This document shows, one piece after another, positions 1 to 5,803 of a stretch of 5,803 nucleotides of DNA. Source of the stretch: Desulfobacteraceae bacterium (GTDB taxonomy: Bacteria; Desulfobacterota; DSM-4660; Desulfatiglandales; B25-G16); contig JAUWZC010000143.1 in the NCBI GenBank assembly GCA_030615565.1, forward strand, positions 1-5,803, read 5' to 3'. The notes beneath the pieces are model-generated. The model saw nothing but the letters and a program-made list of their open reading frames with translations, was not told where the DNA came from and did no database searches. Each line of letters opens with the position of its first letter. Position 1 is the stretch's first letter. Made by a program: the position numbers and the translations under genes.

Positions 1-737
1 TCTCCCTCTTCAAATGCCTGAACCTGGTATGTAGATACGTGGAGTTTCTCTTTCTTCCAGCTATCGGGGGAGAGTCCTGCCTTCAAACAGAGATGTGATA
101 AAAACTCTTCCTTCTCAGAAAGTTGGTCCCAAACCTGGGGCAGAAATGTGGCCTCGTAAAATCCCTTTTTTATAATTACTCCATCTATTCCTGGTCTCAA
201 TTTTTTCAAGAGATCATCTGCATCTGTGTAGGAAAGTTCTTGAGGGGGTGTAAGGATGCTTATCTCAATCTCTATTCTGTCAAATTCTTCTTTCGTTAAG
301 GGATGAAATCTGGGGTCTTTAAAAGCTGCATTGATAGCATTTTCTTTTATCCCCTCGATCAATCTCTCTCGAGGTATAATATGACCGATACATCCTCTTA
401 AGTTACCCTCTATGGTAACAGTAACAAAGGTACCAAGTTTTTCTTGAAATTTCTGTGGTATTTCCTTCCAGTCAATTTGGGGCTCCTCTATCTTGCCTAA
501 TCTATTTTTTATAGTTTTTCTGGCCACCCCTAAAAGATATTTCCCCTCATCTTCAGATAGCCATTTTGCTGTACCCATTTTCTTATCCCCCTTCTTGTTA
601 TTAGCCGGTATTTTACCCTCTTTTTTTAGCTGCCTATCATTATTCTCACAATATAATGCCACAAAACCAACCAGGAAAAAGAATAAAATAAGAATAGCAA
701 AAGATAGGGATCTTTTCTTAACCATTTTATCAGGCAT
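1..737 (-). CDS. AMMECR1-domain protein (AmmeMemoRadiSam system protein A-like), membrane-anchored, 3' end truncated
   Basis: The minus strand is open for 245 codons and continues past the window edge. The AMMECR1 domain covers roughly residues 55-245. It carries the family hallmark LRGCIG at residues 113-118 (cysteine 116), preceded by GTFVTVTIEGN, and ends with HLCLKAGLSPDSWKK, typical of the C-terminus, so few residues should be missing. In bacteria and archaea this family co-occurs with a Memo-like protein and a radical SAM enzyme; I know of no firmly established biochemical role. Residues 1-10 are basic and residues 11-29 are strongly hydrophobic, followed by Cys30 in ALYC. This suggests a membrane anchor or signal peptide; the lipobox is poor because Tyr occupies the -1 position. 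A charged Asn/Lys-rich linker (about 31-53) joins anchor and domain. ATG at 737 is the most upstream start after an in-frame stop; ATG at 725 is an alternative that keeps the anchor. Neither has a good Shine-Dalgarno sequence. The family call is secure; the exact start is not. Confidence 0.9.
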   Translation of the reverse strand, partial: MPDKMVKKRSLSFAILILFFFLVGFVALYCENNDRQLKKEGKIPANNKKGDKKMGTAKWLSEDEGKYLLGVARKTIKNRLGKIEEPQIDWKEIPQKFQEKLGTFVTVTIEGNLRGCIGHIIPRERLIEGIKENAINAAFKDPRFHPLTKEEFDRIEIEISILTPPQELSYTDADDLLKKLRPGIDGVIIKKGFYEATFLPQVWDQLSEKEEFLSHLCLKAGLSPDSWKKEKLHVSTYQVQAFEEG

Positions 738-752
738 CAAGATTTATTTTTT

Positions 753-858
753 TGTAACATTTTAGCTCTTTGAAAACTACTCCTGGCCTTTAATCAAGGT
801 CACGTAGTTACCCTTGGTGAGACGCATGAGCATGGAGATGTCTTTTTTTATCATGCCC
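753..858 (+). repeat. Left arm of the palindromic element
   Basis: This arm comprises the outer repeat block at 753-775, a 50-nt spacer at 776-825 and the inner block at 826-858, which contains a run of seven T. Both blocks match the right arm without mismatch in inverted orientation. The spacer is longer than the right-arm spacer because of an extra hairpin at 776-808. Confidence 0.75.
776..808. repeat. 33-nt hairpin present only in the left arm
   Basis: ACTAC (776-780) pairs with GTAGT (804-808), and TGGCCTT (784-790) pairs with AAGGTCA (796-802) through one G-T pair, leaving the loop TAATC. Taking this hairpin out makes the left spacer (TACCCTTGGTGAGACGC) closely resemble the right spacer read in reverse (TTATCTGGTGA). 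It is therefore best explained as a small insertion within the arm, or its loss from the right arm. Confidence 0.5.
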
Positions 859-868
859 TCTAATAGGG

Positions 869-981
869 GGCCTCAGCGTGCCGCTTCAAACCGTGTGCAC
901 GAGCAACTCGTCATTGCTTTTTAGAGTCTTTGTGGGTGTGCACCTGTTTGAAGCGGCCTACCGGCTCGTCTCTGTGAGGCC
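869..981. repeat. Large imperfect hairpin in the core of the element
   Basis: GGCCTCA (869-875) pairs with TGAGGCC (975-981), and GCCGCTTCAAAC (880-891) pairs with GTTTGAAGCGGC (946-957). Copies of GTGCAC at 895-900 and 938-943 extend the stem. In the loop AGCAA (902-906) pairs with TTGCT (914-918). Such nested pairing suggests a folded transcript or an extruded DNA structure. No known RNA family was recognised. Confidence 0.6.
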
Positions 982-983
982 TG

Positions 984-1080
984 CCCTGGCGCGACGACAC
1001 AGGAGCTTGAGCCTGTTTCTGAGATATTTTCGGGCCTTAGCGCCTATAACAAATCTTTGCATGCCAGGTCTGGGCCAGGG
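984..1080. repeat. Second stem-loop region in the core of the element
   Basis: CCCTGGC (984-990) pairs with GCCAGGG (1074-1080). Within it, ACAGG (999-1003) pairs with CCTGT (1012-1016) around an 8-nt loop. The outer stem ends at the inner arm and overlaps its first two bases, so the two pairings compete slightly. This segment, with the neighbouring 869-981 hairpin, makes up nearly all of the core. Confidence 0.45.
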
Positions 1081-1145
1081 GCATGATAAAAAAAGACATC
1101 TCCATGCTCATTCACCAGATAATTTCAAAGAGCTAAAATGTTACA
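1079..1145 (-). repeat. Right arm of the palindromic element
   Basis: The inner block (1079-1111) and outer block (1123-1145) are exact reverse complements of 826-858 and 753-775. They are separated here by only 11 nt. This is probably the less disturbed of the two arms. Confidence 0.75.
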
Positions 1146-1158
1146 TTTTTTTTAATTA

Positions 1159-1190
1159 ATTATACTGGTTTGAAAAATTAATTAGTTGAA
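1159..1190 (-). promoter_or_regulatory. Candidate promoter for the AMMECR1 gene, beyond the element
   Basis: On the minus strand TATAAT lies at 1164-1159. The best upstream hexamer is TTCAAC at 1190-1185, a weak -35 match with a long 20-nt spacer. A transcript from here would start near the outer right end of the element and would have to cross the whole element to reach the gene. The surrounding AT richness makes a chance -10 match easy. Confidence 0.25.
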
Positions 1191-1256
1191 CCAATAAAAC
1201 AAATAAAACCAGATATCTAATATCTTGTATCATTTTAATAAATCTGTCAAAATCAT

Positions 1257-1285
1257 TTTTTAGCATCTTCTTGATATAGTATAAT
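1257..1285 (+). promoter_or_regulatory. Candidate promoter for the AddB-like gene
   Basis: A perfect -10 hexamer, TATAAT, lies at 1280-1285. The -35 position (TTTTTA, 1257-1262, 17-nt spacer) matches the consensus poorly. Transcription would begin near 1292, giving a leader of about 178 nt that contains the tandem hairpins at 1328-1432. Confidence 0.3.
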
Positions 1286-1327
1286 AATATAAATAAAAAA
1301 GTTGAAAGAGAAAAATTTTAACATTTA

Positions 1328-1432
1328 CCCTGTTAAATCCCTGTTGGGGACCTCCAGAGGTGGCATTTAACAAGGTGAACCCCGTTAAATCCCCATAAGG
1401 GTCCAGCTCCTAAAAGCGGGAATTAGACAGGG
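1328..1432 (+). repeat. Two tandem degenerate hairpin repeats in the AddB leader
   Basis: Unit 1 begins CCCTGTTAAATCCC (1328-1341) and closes with ATTTAACAAGG (1365-1375); the stem has 8 consecutive pairs plus two more past a bulged A. Unit 2 begins CCCCGTTAAATCCCC (1380-1394) and closes with GCGGGAATTAGACAGGG (1416-1432), with weaker pairing. The two units are about 52 nt apart, start with nearly the same sequence and are joined by TGAA. No T-run follows either unit, so they are not ordinary intrinsic terminators. They look like a short array of dispersed palindromic repeats or a structured 5' leader; the choice is inference. Confidence 0.55.
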
Positions 1433-1469
1433 AAGGAAAACACAATAATCCTAATAAACCCAACATCTT

Positions 1470-4400
1470 ATGACTCAAATCACATACCTGATAGGTCAGA
1501 CAGTTGAGGCAAGAAAAAGACTCCTAAAGGAAGAGGAGGCCATTAAGGGGTCTGCCTTTAAGAATTCCCTCTATATAGTCCCATCCCGAGGTATGGCCAT
1601 GGAACTGGAAGGCCAACAACCTGGTTGGCTAAACAGGCCAGTAGATACCCTCACAGCTATCATTAGCAGGATATTTTATGATGATATCTTCTATCAATCC
1701 TTTAAGGATTTCTCCTCCATGGATGATGCTTTAAAGGAGTTAGCAATTAGGGTTATCCTGAACAAGAGATATGAAATGCACGATGGTCTAAAATATTTTT
1801 TCCCCTTATTTAACCCACCTTTAAGAAATGAAACCCTGCCTAGCATATACCAACATATCTTGGGATTTTTCTCCCTTTTGGTGAGCAACAATTTTGAAGA
1901 TAGATTTGTTGATCAACTCTCTCGTAAGATAACCAGCTTGGATGATATAAGGCACGGGGCCGGAGAAGAGAAGTATGCCCTTGATACAGATCTTGCCTTA
2001 CTATTTGGTGATTATGAGGAATTTAAAAGAAACAACCATCTTTACGATAACGATGATATAATAAGCAATGTGCGGTCTTTCCTGGCCATAGGTAAATCTC
2101 CAAGCCTTTTAAAAAATATTAATGCTATTATCTTTGATGGATTTATCACCATCACAAAGATTGAAGAAGAAATCCTTTTTTATCTATTCACTAAGGTAGA
2201 TGAAGTTCTCTGGCTTCTTGATTTTGACCCACACATAAAAGATCCTCTTAAAACATTCAAAGAGGTATCTGGCTATGAAAGAGATGGTAAAGGCAGGGAA
2301 TATGAGGCCTTTAGGATCTTTATATCCCTTGTCCCCCTCATGGAAAGAATAGATAATGCCGGATTTCTCACCCTAATTAAAAAGGCACAGGTCGAGGAAT
2401 TCAAAAATCCATTTGCCAGCGGGCTTTATAGGTCAGGAATATATAATCATGATAAACAAAATAATTTAAAGATAAGATCTTTCACCACAAGGCTTGATGA
2501 GGTTAGGGAAATCGCAAGCGAAATAAAGAAGATTTCAAACCTGAGAGAAATAGATGATCTCAATGGCATAAGGGTTATCTTTCCTGATTTAGCCGAGTAC
2601 GCCTCCCTTATTCATGAGATATTTCCAGAATATGGAATCCCTTTCAATATAACAAAGGGTTTACCCGTGGTTTCATTTCCTATAGCCACTTTATTTAAAC
2701 TCATAATTGATATCCCCACCAATGGTTATATGAGAGATGATATCCAAAAGTTTTTTACCTCAAGCCTTATTTCCCCAATTATGAAAGGAATGGATAAGGA
2801 AGAACAACTCCAATGGCTCAAGCTTTTAGAAAATGAGGGAGCCTTTTTTGCCGATGAAAAGAAGGAAGATGTTGTATCTTTTGTCGAGTCAAGGTTTGGG
2901 GGCCAGATCAAAAGTCAGTTTGATATTTCTTATGTGGATAACGTTGCCAGACAATGTGGTATTAAAAAAGGGAAAATAGTTAATGACTGGTTGCCCCAGG
3001 CAAGAGAATACTTCTTTTTCCTGTTTAAAAACTCTCCTGAAAAAAGAAGAAGGGCGGATATTCTTTCCAATTATTATATGTTAATCCATCAATTGTTTCA
3101 CTTACAGGTGAATGTTAAACCCTTTGAGAAATTATTATATATGAAAAATCCAAAGGAAATTGTTCAAGGCCTTTTTTACTTGCTTGATACATTCAGAATT
3201 CAAAAAAATATTCTTCTGCTCCTTAAAGATGAAAGAGGACTTCAACGAGAGATAATTGAGAATATCATCAAAAGAGATACACAAGCCTTTAATACATTAA
3301 AAAATCTTTCAATTCAGACAGCAAGGGAGCTGGAGAAAGCAGAATTATATATAACTTCTAGCAAAAGTACACCGCTTTTGGTACGTTTTAAAAGAGGATT
3401 CAATTCACTTCTAGCTCGCACCAGGATCAGGGAGGATTTATATAAAGGTGCCGTAGATATATCTGAATGGGTTGATATTATGGGGTGCTCTCGTGATTTT
3501 ATCTTTGCTGGCGGACTTAGTGCTGATGAATTTCCTCTTAAGGAGCCAGATGGCTTCATCATACCTGAAAGCTCGAGCAGGCATCTCAGGAAGATAGATC
3601 TTACAGACCAATCACGGCATCTTTGTAGTCATATCCTTTGTAATTACACGAAGGATCTCTATCTATCTTATCCCAAGAGAATAAAGGAGAAAGATGTTCA
3701 GCCATCTCCAGTCCTTCTGGATATGCTCTCAATGGTAAAAAATGGATCTTCATATACCAAAATAGAAGAGTTAGAAAAAATGTTCCCCTGGCAATATAAT
3801 CCTTACTTTACTGGCAAGGAAGAATTTTTAAATACAGTCGAGGTAGAAAAAAAGATCTACATCCCGTCAAAAGGAAGGCCCTTCACCCATGAACATATTA
3901 TTTTAGGTGCGGATAGTTTGCAGAATGAATCAATAATAAAGAGTATAAATTCCTATATAGCAAGGAATTCTGTTGACGGTCTTTCCGAATACGATGGTCT
4001 TGTTTTTAATGCACAAAATTTCTCTGAATATCTCTCCAATTTAAAGGATATATTTTCTACCTCCAGGCTGGATATGATGGCAAACTGTCCTTTACGCTAT
4101 CTCTTTGGGACAATCTTTTCTCTCAAGCCCATAGAAGAAGTAGAGGAGGAGCTTTCTTTACGGGACATAGGCTCTCATGTGCATGTAATGTTGAAGATGA
4201 TCTTTGATGAACTGAAAAAAAATAGTGAAAATGTGGCCTTACTTGGCCTATCAAGGGCCTTTGTGCTGGCAAAGGAAATTGGAGAACACTATTTTTCTCA
4301 CCTAAACTATCTGGAAGGGTTAGATTTTTTTGTGACCCAAAAAAGAGATATTATGGATGGTTTGGAAACACCATCTACCTTGACTGAGAATGGGCTGCCC

Positions 4401-5228
4401 AAAAGGGAGGGTCTGTTTGCCCAGATCCTCCGTTTTGAAGAACATAATCTCAATAGGGAGAATATAATAGCCCTTGAATACAGATTTGGAGATAAGGCCA
4501 ACAATCCTGTAATGATAGGCAAAACCAGGATACAGGGTTATATCGACAGGGTCGATAAATTACCTGGAAAAGAAGACATTTTTCTTATCTATGACTATAA
4601 AACTGGAAGGACCCCTACACTGAGTGAAATTAAGAAAGGACTTTCCTTTCAACTTCCTGGTTATATATCAGGCCTTACTATAGAAAAAGATCCCCAAGGT
4701 GTAATGGCGAGATATTACCACCTAAAAAGAAGATCCTTCTCCCAGGGCAATCCTCTTACACCCCCTATTAGTTTTAATTATGCTCAAAAAACCGGCATTG
4801 ATCTTAGTGGAATCAAACTAATAGGAGATTATGCCGATCGATTAATCAGCCTCTTAAAAAGAGGTGTCTTTCATCATTCAACCGATGAACTTATCTGTTC
4901 TTACTGTGAATTTAAATATGCTTGTTATAAAAATAAAAGGCGGATGGATTACCTTATCGATTCAGGGGCCTTCCTGGATCTATATTCCGGAAAGAAAAAC
5001 CTGGAGAGATGGAAAGAGGTAGAGAATTTTAAGAAAAAATGGAAAGAGATTCAAAAAAAGATGGATGATTCATTGAAAATAAAGAAAGAGGCAAAGAGGA
5101 GAGAAAGTTTTGAGAAAGTAATGGAGTTAAAAGAATGGTTAGAAGAAAACAGACAATCTCTCCCTTTTGATGAAAGGTACATCGACCAAATAATCGAAGA
5201 GATAGAGGACTACCAGAGATCATTTTAG
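1470..5228 (+). CDS. addB: AddB-like helicase-nuclease subunit with PD-(D/E)XK nuclease and 4Fe-4S cysteines
   Basis: The product has 1252 residues, near the 1166 of Bacillus AddB. AddB pairs with AddA to unwind and resect double-strand breaks for RecA repair in the cytoplasm. The N-terminal part resembles an inactivated helicase: YLIG (6-9) lacks the Walker A GKT/S, IVPSR occurs at 36-40, IIFDGF at about 220-225 (Asp223) and GGLSADEFP at 681-689. The C-terminal nuclease is complete: G-x3-His905-x2-L, GYID with Asp1026, DYK at 1042-1044, and QLPGY (Gln1061, Tyr1065). Cys873 with Cys1143, Cys1146 and Cys1152 (C-x2-C-x5-C) matches the AddB iron-sulfur spacing. A charged, helix-rich tail of 100 residues follows the last Cys. 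ATG at 1470 is the only upstream choice, since an in-frame TAA lies at 1455-1457; it has no clear Shine-Dalgarno sequence. No addA is adjacent on the visible side, so a stand-alone PD-(D/E)XK family protein remains possible. Confidence 0.85.
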   Translation: MTQITYLIGQTVEARKRLLKEEEAIKGSAFKNSLYIVPSRGMAMELEGQQPGWLNRPVDTLTAIISRIFYDDIFYQSFKDFSSMDDALKELAIRVILNKRYEMHDGLKYFFPLFNPPLRNETLPSIYQHILGFFSLLVSNNFEDRFVDQLSRKITSLDDIRHGAGEEKYALDTDLALLFGDYEEFKRNNHLYDNDDIISNVRSFLAIGKSPSLLKNINAIIFDGFITITKIEEEILFYLFTKVDEVLWLLDFDPHIKDPLKTFKEVSGYERDGKGREYEAFRIFISLVPLMERIDNAGFLTLIKKAQVEEFKNPFASGLYRSGIYNHDKQNNLKIRSFTTRLDEVREIASEIKKISNLREIDDLNGIRVIFPDLAEYASLIHEIFPEYGIPFNITKGLPVVSFPIATLFKLIIDIPTNGYMRDDIQKFFTSSLISPIMKGMDKEEQLQWLKLLENEGAFFADEKKEDVVSFVESRFGGQIKSQFDISYVDNVARQCGIKKGKIVNDWLPQAREYFFFLFKNSPEKRRRADILSNYYMLIHQLFHLQVNVKPFEKLLYMKNPKEIVQGLFYLLDTFRIQKNILLLLKDERGLQREIIENIIKRDTQAFNTLKNLSIQTARELEKAELYITSSKSTPLLVRFKRGFNSLLARTRIREDLYKGAVDISEWVDIMGCSRDFIFAGGLSADEFPLKEPDGFIIPESSSRHLRKIDLTDQSRHLCSHILCNYTKDLYLSYPKRIKEKDVQPSPVLLDMLSMVKNGSSYTKIEELEKMFPWQYNPYFTGKEEFLNTVEVEKKIYIPSKGRPFTHEHIILGADSLQNESIIKSINSYIARNSVDGLSEYDGLVFNAQNFSEYLSNLKDIFSTSRLDMMANCPLRYLFGTIFSLKPIEEVEEELSLRDIGSHVHVMLKMIFDELKKNSENVALLGLSRAFVLAKEIGEHYFSHLNYLEGLDFFVTQKRDIMDGLETPSTLTENGLPKREGLFAQILRFEEHNLNRENIIALEYRFGDKANNPVMIGKTRIQGYIDRVDKLPGKEDIFLIYDYKTGRTPTLSEIKKGLSFQLPGYISGLTIEKDPQGVMARYYHLKRRSFSQGNPLTPPISFNYAQKTGIDLSGIKLIGDYADRLISLLKRGVFHHSTDELICSYCEFKYACYKNKRRMDYLIDSGAFLDLYSGKKNLERWKEVENFKKKWKEIQKKMDDSLKIKKEAKRRESFEKVMELKEWLEENRQSLPFDERYIDQIIEEIEDYQRSF

Positions 5229-5359
5229 GCAGTTCTTTTGTTTTCAAAAAACCGGGAATAAAGAAAAGGGCATTGCTATTAAGGATAGAGTTTCGCCATG
5301 AACCTCATCCATATAGAACTTGGGCTATGTGACAGTGGAGAAGAATAATGGATAAAAAG
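5229..5359 (+). other. Short spacer without recognisable terminator or promoter
   Basis: No convincing hairpin followed by T residues and no good -35/-10 pair was found between the nuclease gene and the permease gene. The genes may therefore share a transcript. The stretch contains a 16-codon ATG frame (5298-5348) whose stop overlaps the upstream candidate permease start in TAATG. Nothing else supports it as a gene. Confidence 0.4.
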
Positions 5360-5365
5360 AGGAGG
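5360..5365 (+). promoter_or_regulatory. Ribosome binding site of the permease gene
   Basis: A perfect AGGAGG lies 9 nt before ATG 5375 and decides the preferred start. An alternative ATG at 5348 has a lesser GGAG (5337-5340) 7 nt upstream and would add nine mostly basic residues (MDKKRRNSA). Confidence 0.7.
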
Positions 5366-5374
5366 AATTCAGCA

Positions 5375-5803
5375 ATGTTAATTCCAACAATAGTAATGGG
5401 AGTACTTGCAATTGTTCTGCTTACTATGGGTTACTACAAAGGACAGGGACAACACATTAGTGGTGTGAAATCAGCCATGAGTATGACCGTTGAAATCCTG
5501 CCATTGTTGGTTTTTGTATTTATCGTGGCTGGCATGGTTCAGGTTCTTCTCCCTCATGAACTAATATCAAAATGGGTGGGTGTGGAATCTGGCATGCGAG
5601 GGATACTCATTGGTACAGTGGCTGGAGGTTTGACCCCTGGAGGACCTTATGTTAGTTTGCCTATCGTTGCCGGACTTTTACGATCCGGTGCCAGTGCTGG
5701 AACCATGGTTGCCTTTCTAACAGGATGGTCATTATGGGCAGTTTCCAGATTACCGATGGAGGTAGGAATATTAGGTTGGAAATTTACACTCATTCGTATT
5801 GCA
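5375..5803 (+). CDS. COG0701/PF03773-type permease, N-terminal part (truncated by window end)
   Basis: The open frame runs to the window edge and gives 143 residues of an integral inner-membrane protein. Hydrophobic segments occur at about 2-19, 41-60, 76-104 (re-entrant or membrane, containing GGLTPGGPYVSLP), 109-124 and from 129 on. The layout ILPLLVFVFIVAGMVQVLLP, then a Gly/Pro-rich loop, then LLRSGASAGTMVAFLTGW matches the predicted-permease family that includes ArsP and SO_0444-type metal exporters. Members linked to arsenic or metal export usually have a P-x-CSCG-like motif in that loop; here the place is taken by TPGGPY without cysteine, so a metal or arsenic substrate should not be assumed. 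The start at 5375 follows AGGAGG; ATG 5348 in the same frame is possible. It lies 146 nt after the nuclease gene on the same strand. Family membership is fairly clear; the substrate is unknown. Confidence 0.82.
   Translation, partial: MLIPTIVMGVLAIVLLTMGYYKGQGQHISGVKSAMSMTVEILPLLVFVFIVAGMVQVLLPHELISKWVGVESGMRGILIGTVAGGLTPGGPYVSLPIVAGLLRSGASAGTMVAFLTGWSLWAVSRLPMEVGILGWKFTLIRIA

Larger units (their letters stand above)
753..1145. mobile_element. 393-bp palindromic element, probable non-autonomous (MITE-like) insertion
   Basis: The ends are a perfect 23-bp inverted repeat (753-775 against 1123-1145, beginning TGTAACATTTTAGCTC). Further in is a second perfect inverted repeat of 33 bp (826-858 against 1079-1111). 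The space between the two repeat blocks is 50 nt on the left and 11 nt on the right. The core, 859-1078, is clearly more GC-rich than its flanks and contains its own stem-loops. No transposase is encoded. Runs of T flank both ends (747-752 and 1146-1153), so a short T-rich target duplication is possible but cannot be distinguished from low complexity. Small open frames inside, including a 93-codon GTG frame at 878-1159, have no recognisable domain and are treated as incidental. It could instead be a large structured RNA or a decayed IS remnant. The inverted-repeat architecture is read directly from the sequence; mobility is inferred. Confidence 0.6.

Noticed and set aside
493..765. Plus-strand 90-codon open frame
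   Set aside because: It lies antisense over the N-terminal anchor and early domain of the AMMECR1 gene, and its hydrophobic, Ser/Phe-rich composition is what the reverse of an AT-rich coding strand gives. The minus-strand product has clear family motifs.
878..1159. Plus-strand 93-codon GTG frame inside the palindromic element
   Set aside because: It reads through the hairpin core and the whole right arm, has no recognisable domain, and its end is fixed by the arm sequence. A G-run at 866-870 could mimic a ribosome site, but the base pairing explains the sequence better than coding does.
1154..1225. AT-rich short repeats (AATTAATTA copies, TGGTT/AACCA and GATAT/ATATC inverted pairs)
   Set aside because: Short matches like these are expected by chance in a stretch this rich in A and T.
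1328..1432. CRISPR array
   Set aside because: Only two diverged palindromic units are present, with no identical direct repeats and no unique spacers of regular length.
1694..5247. Several minus-strand frames of 61-82 codons over the nuclease gene
   Set aside because: They are antisense to a long coding region with conserved motifs throughout, have no domain features of their own and are short.
5229..5290. Intrinsic terminator after the nuclease gene
   Set aside because: The T-rich and A-rich tracts near 5236-5266 do not form a GC-rich stem followed by T residues.

Overview
The window reads as an AT-rich bacterial chromosome segment. An AMMECR1-type AmmeMemoRadiSam protein, an AddB-type nuclease with iron-sulfur cysteines, a COG0701-type permease and structured intergenic repeats would suit an anaerobic or sulfur-cycling Gram-negative lineage such as Desulfobacterota. 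That lineage guess is inference; no taxonomic marker is present.

Layout: (1) 1-737, minus strand: an AMMECR1-domain protein with an N-terminal hydrophobic anchor, whose 3' end runs off the window. (2) 738-1469: a 732-bp divergent intergenic region. It holds a 393-bp palindromic element (753-1145) bounded by a perfect 23-bp inverted repeat, with a second perfect 33-bp inverted repeat further in and a more GC-rich hairpin core. An AT-rich stretch with candidate promoters facing both ways follows, then two tandem degenerate hairpins (1328-1432) just before the next gene. (3) 1470-5228, plus strand: a 1252-residue AddB-like protein with an intact PD-(D/E)XK nuclease and the four-cysteine iron-sulfur pattern, but no Walker A motif. 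(4) 5229-5374: a short spacer with no clear terminator. (5) 5375-5803, plus strand: the first 143 residues of a multi-pass permease, cut off by the window end.

The genes do not form one obvious pathway. The AddB-like protein should act in double-strand break processing with an AddA helicase-nuclease that is not visible here. The AMMECR1 protein normally belongs with Memo-like and radical SAM partners, also outside the window. The permease may be co-transcribed with the nuclease gene, because no terminator separates them.

The most unusual part is the intergenic palindromic element. It looks like a non-autonomous mobile or structured repeat. Its outer end lies 15 bp from the AMMECR1 start codon, and its left arm appears to carry a second, smaller hairpin insertion.
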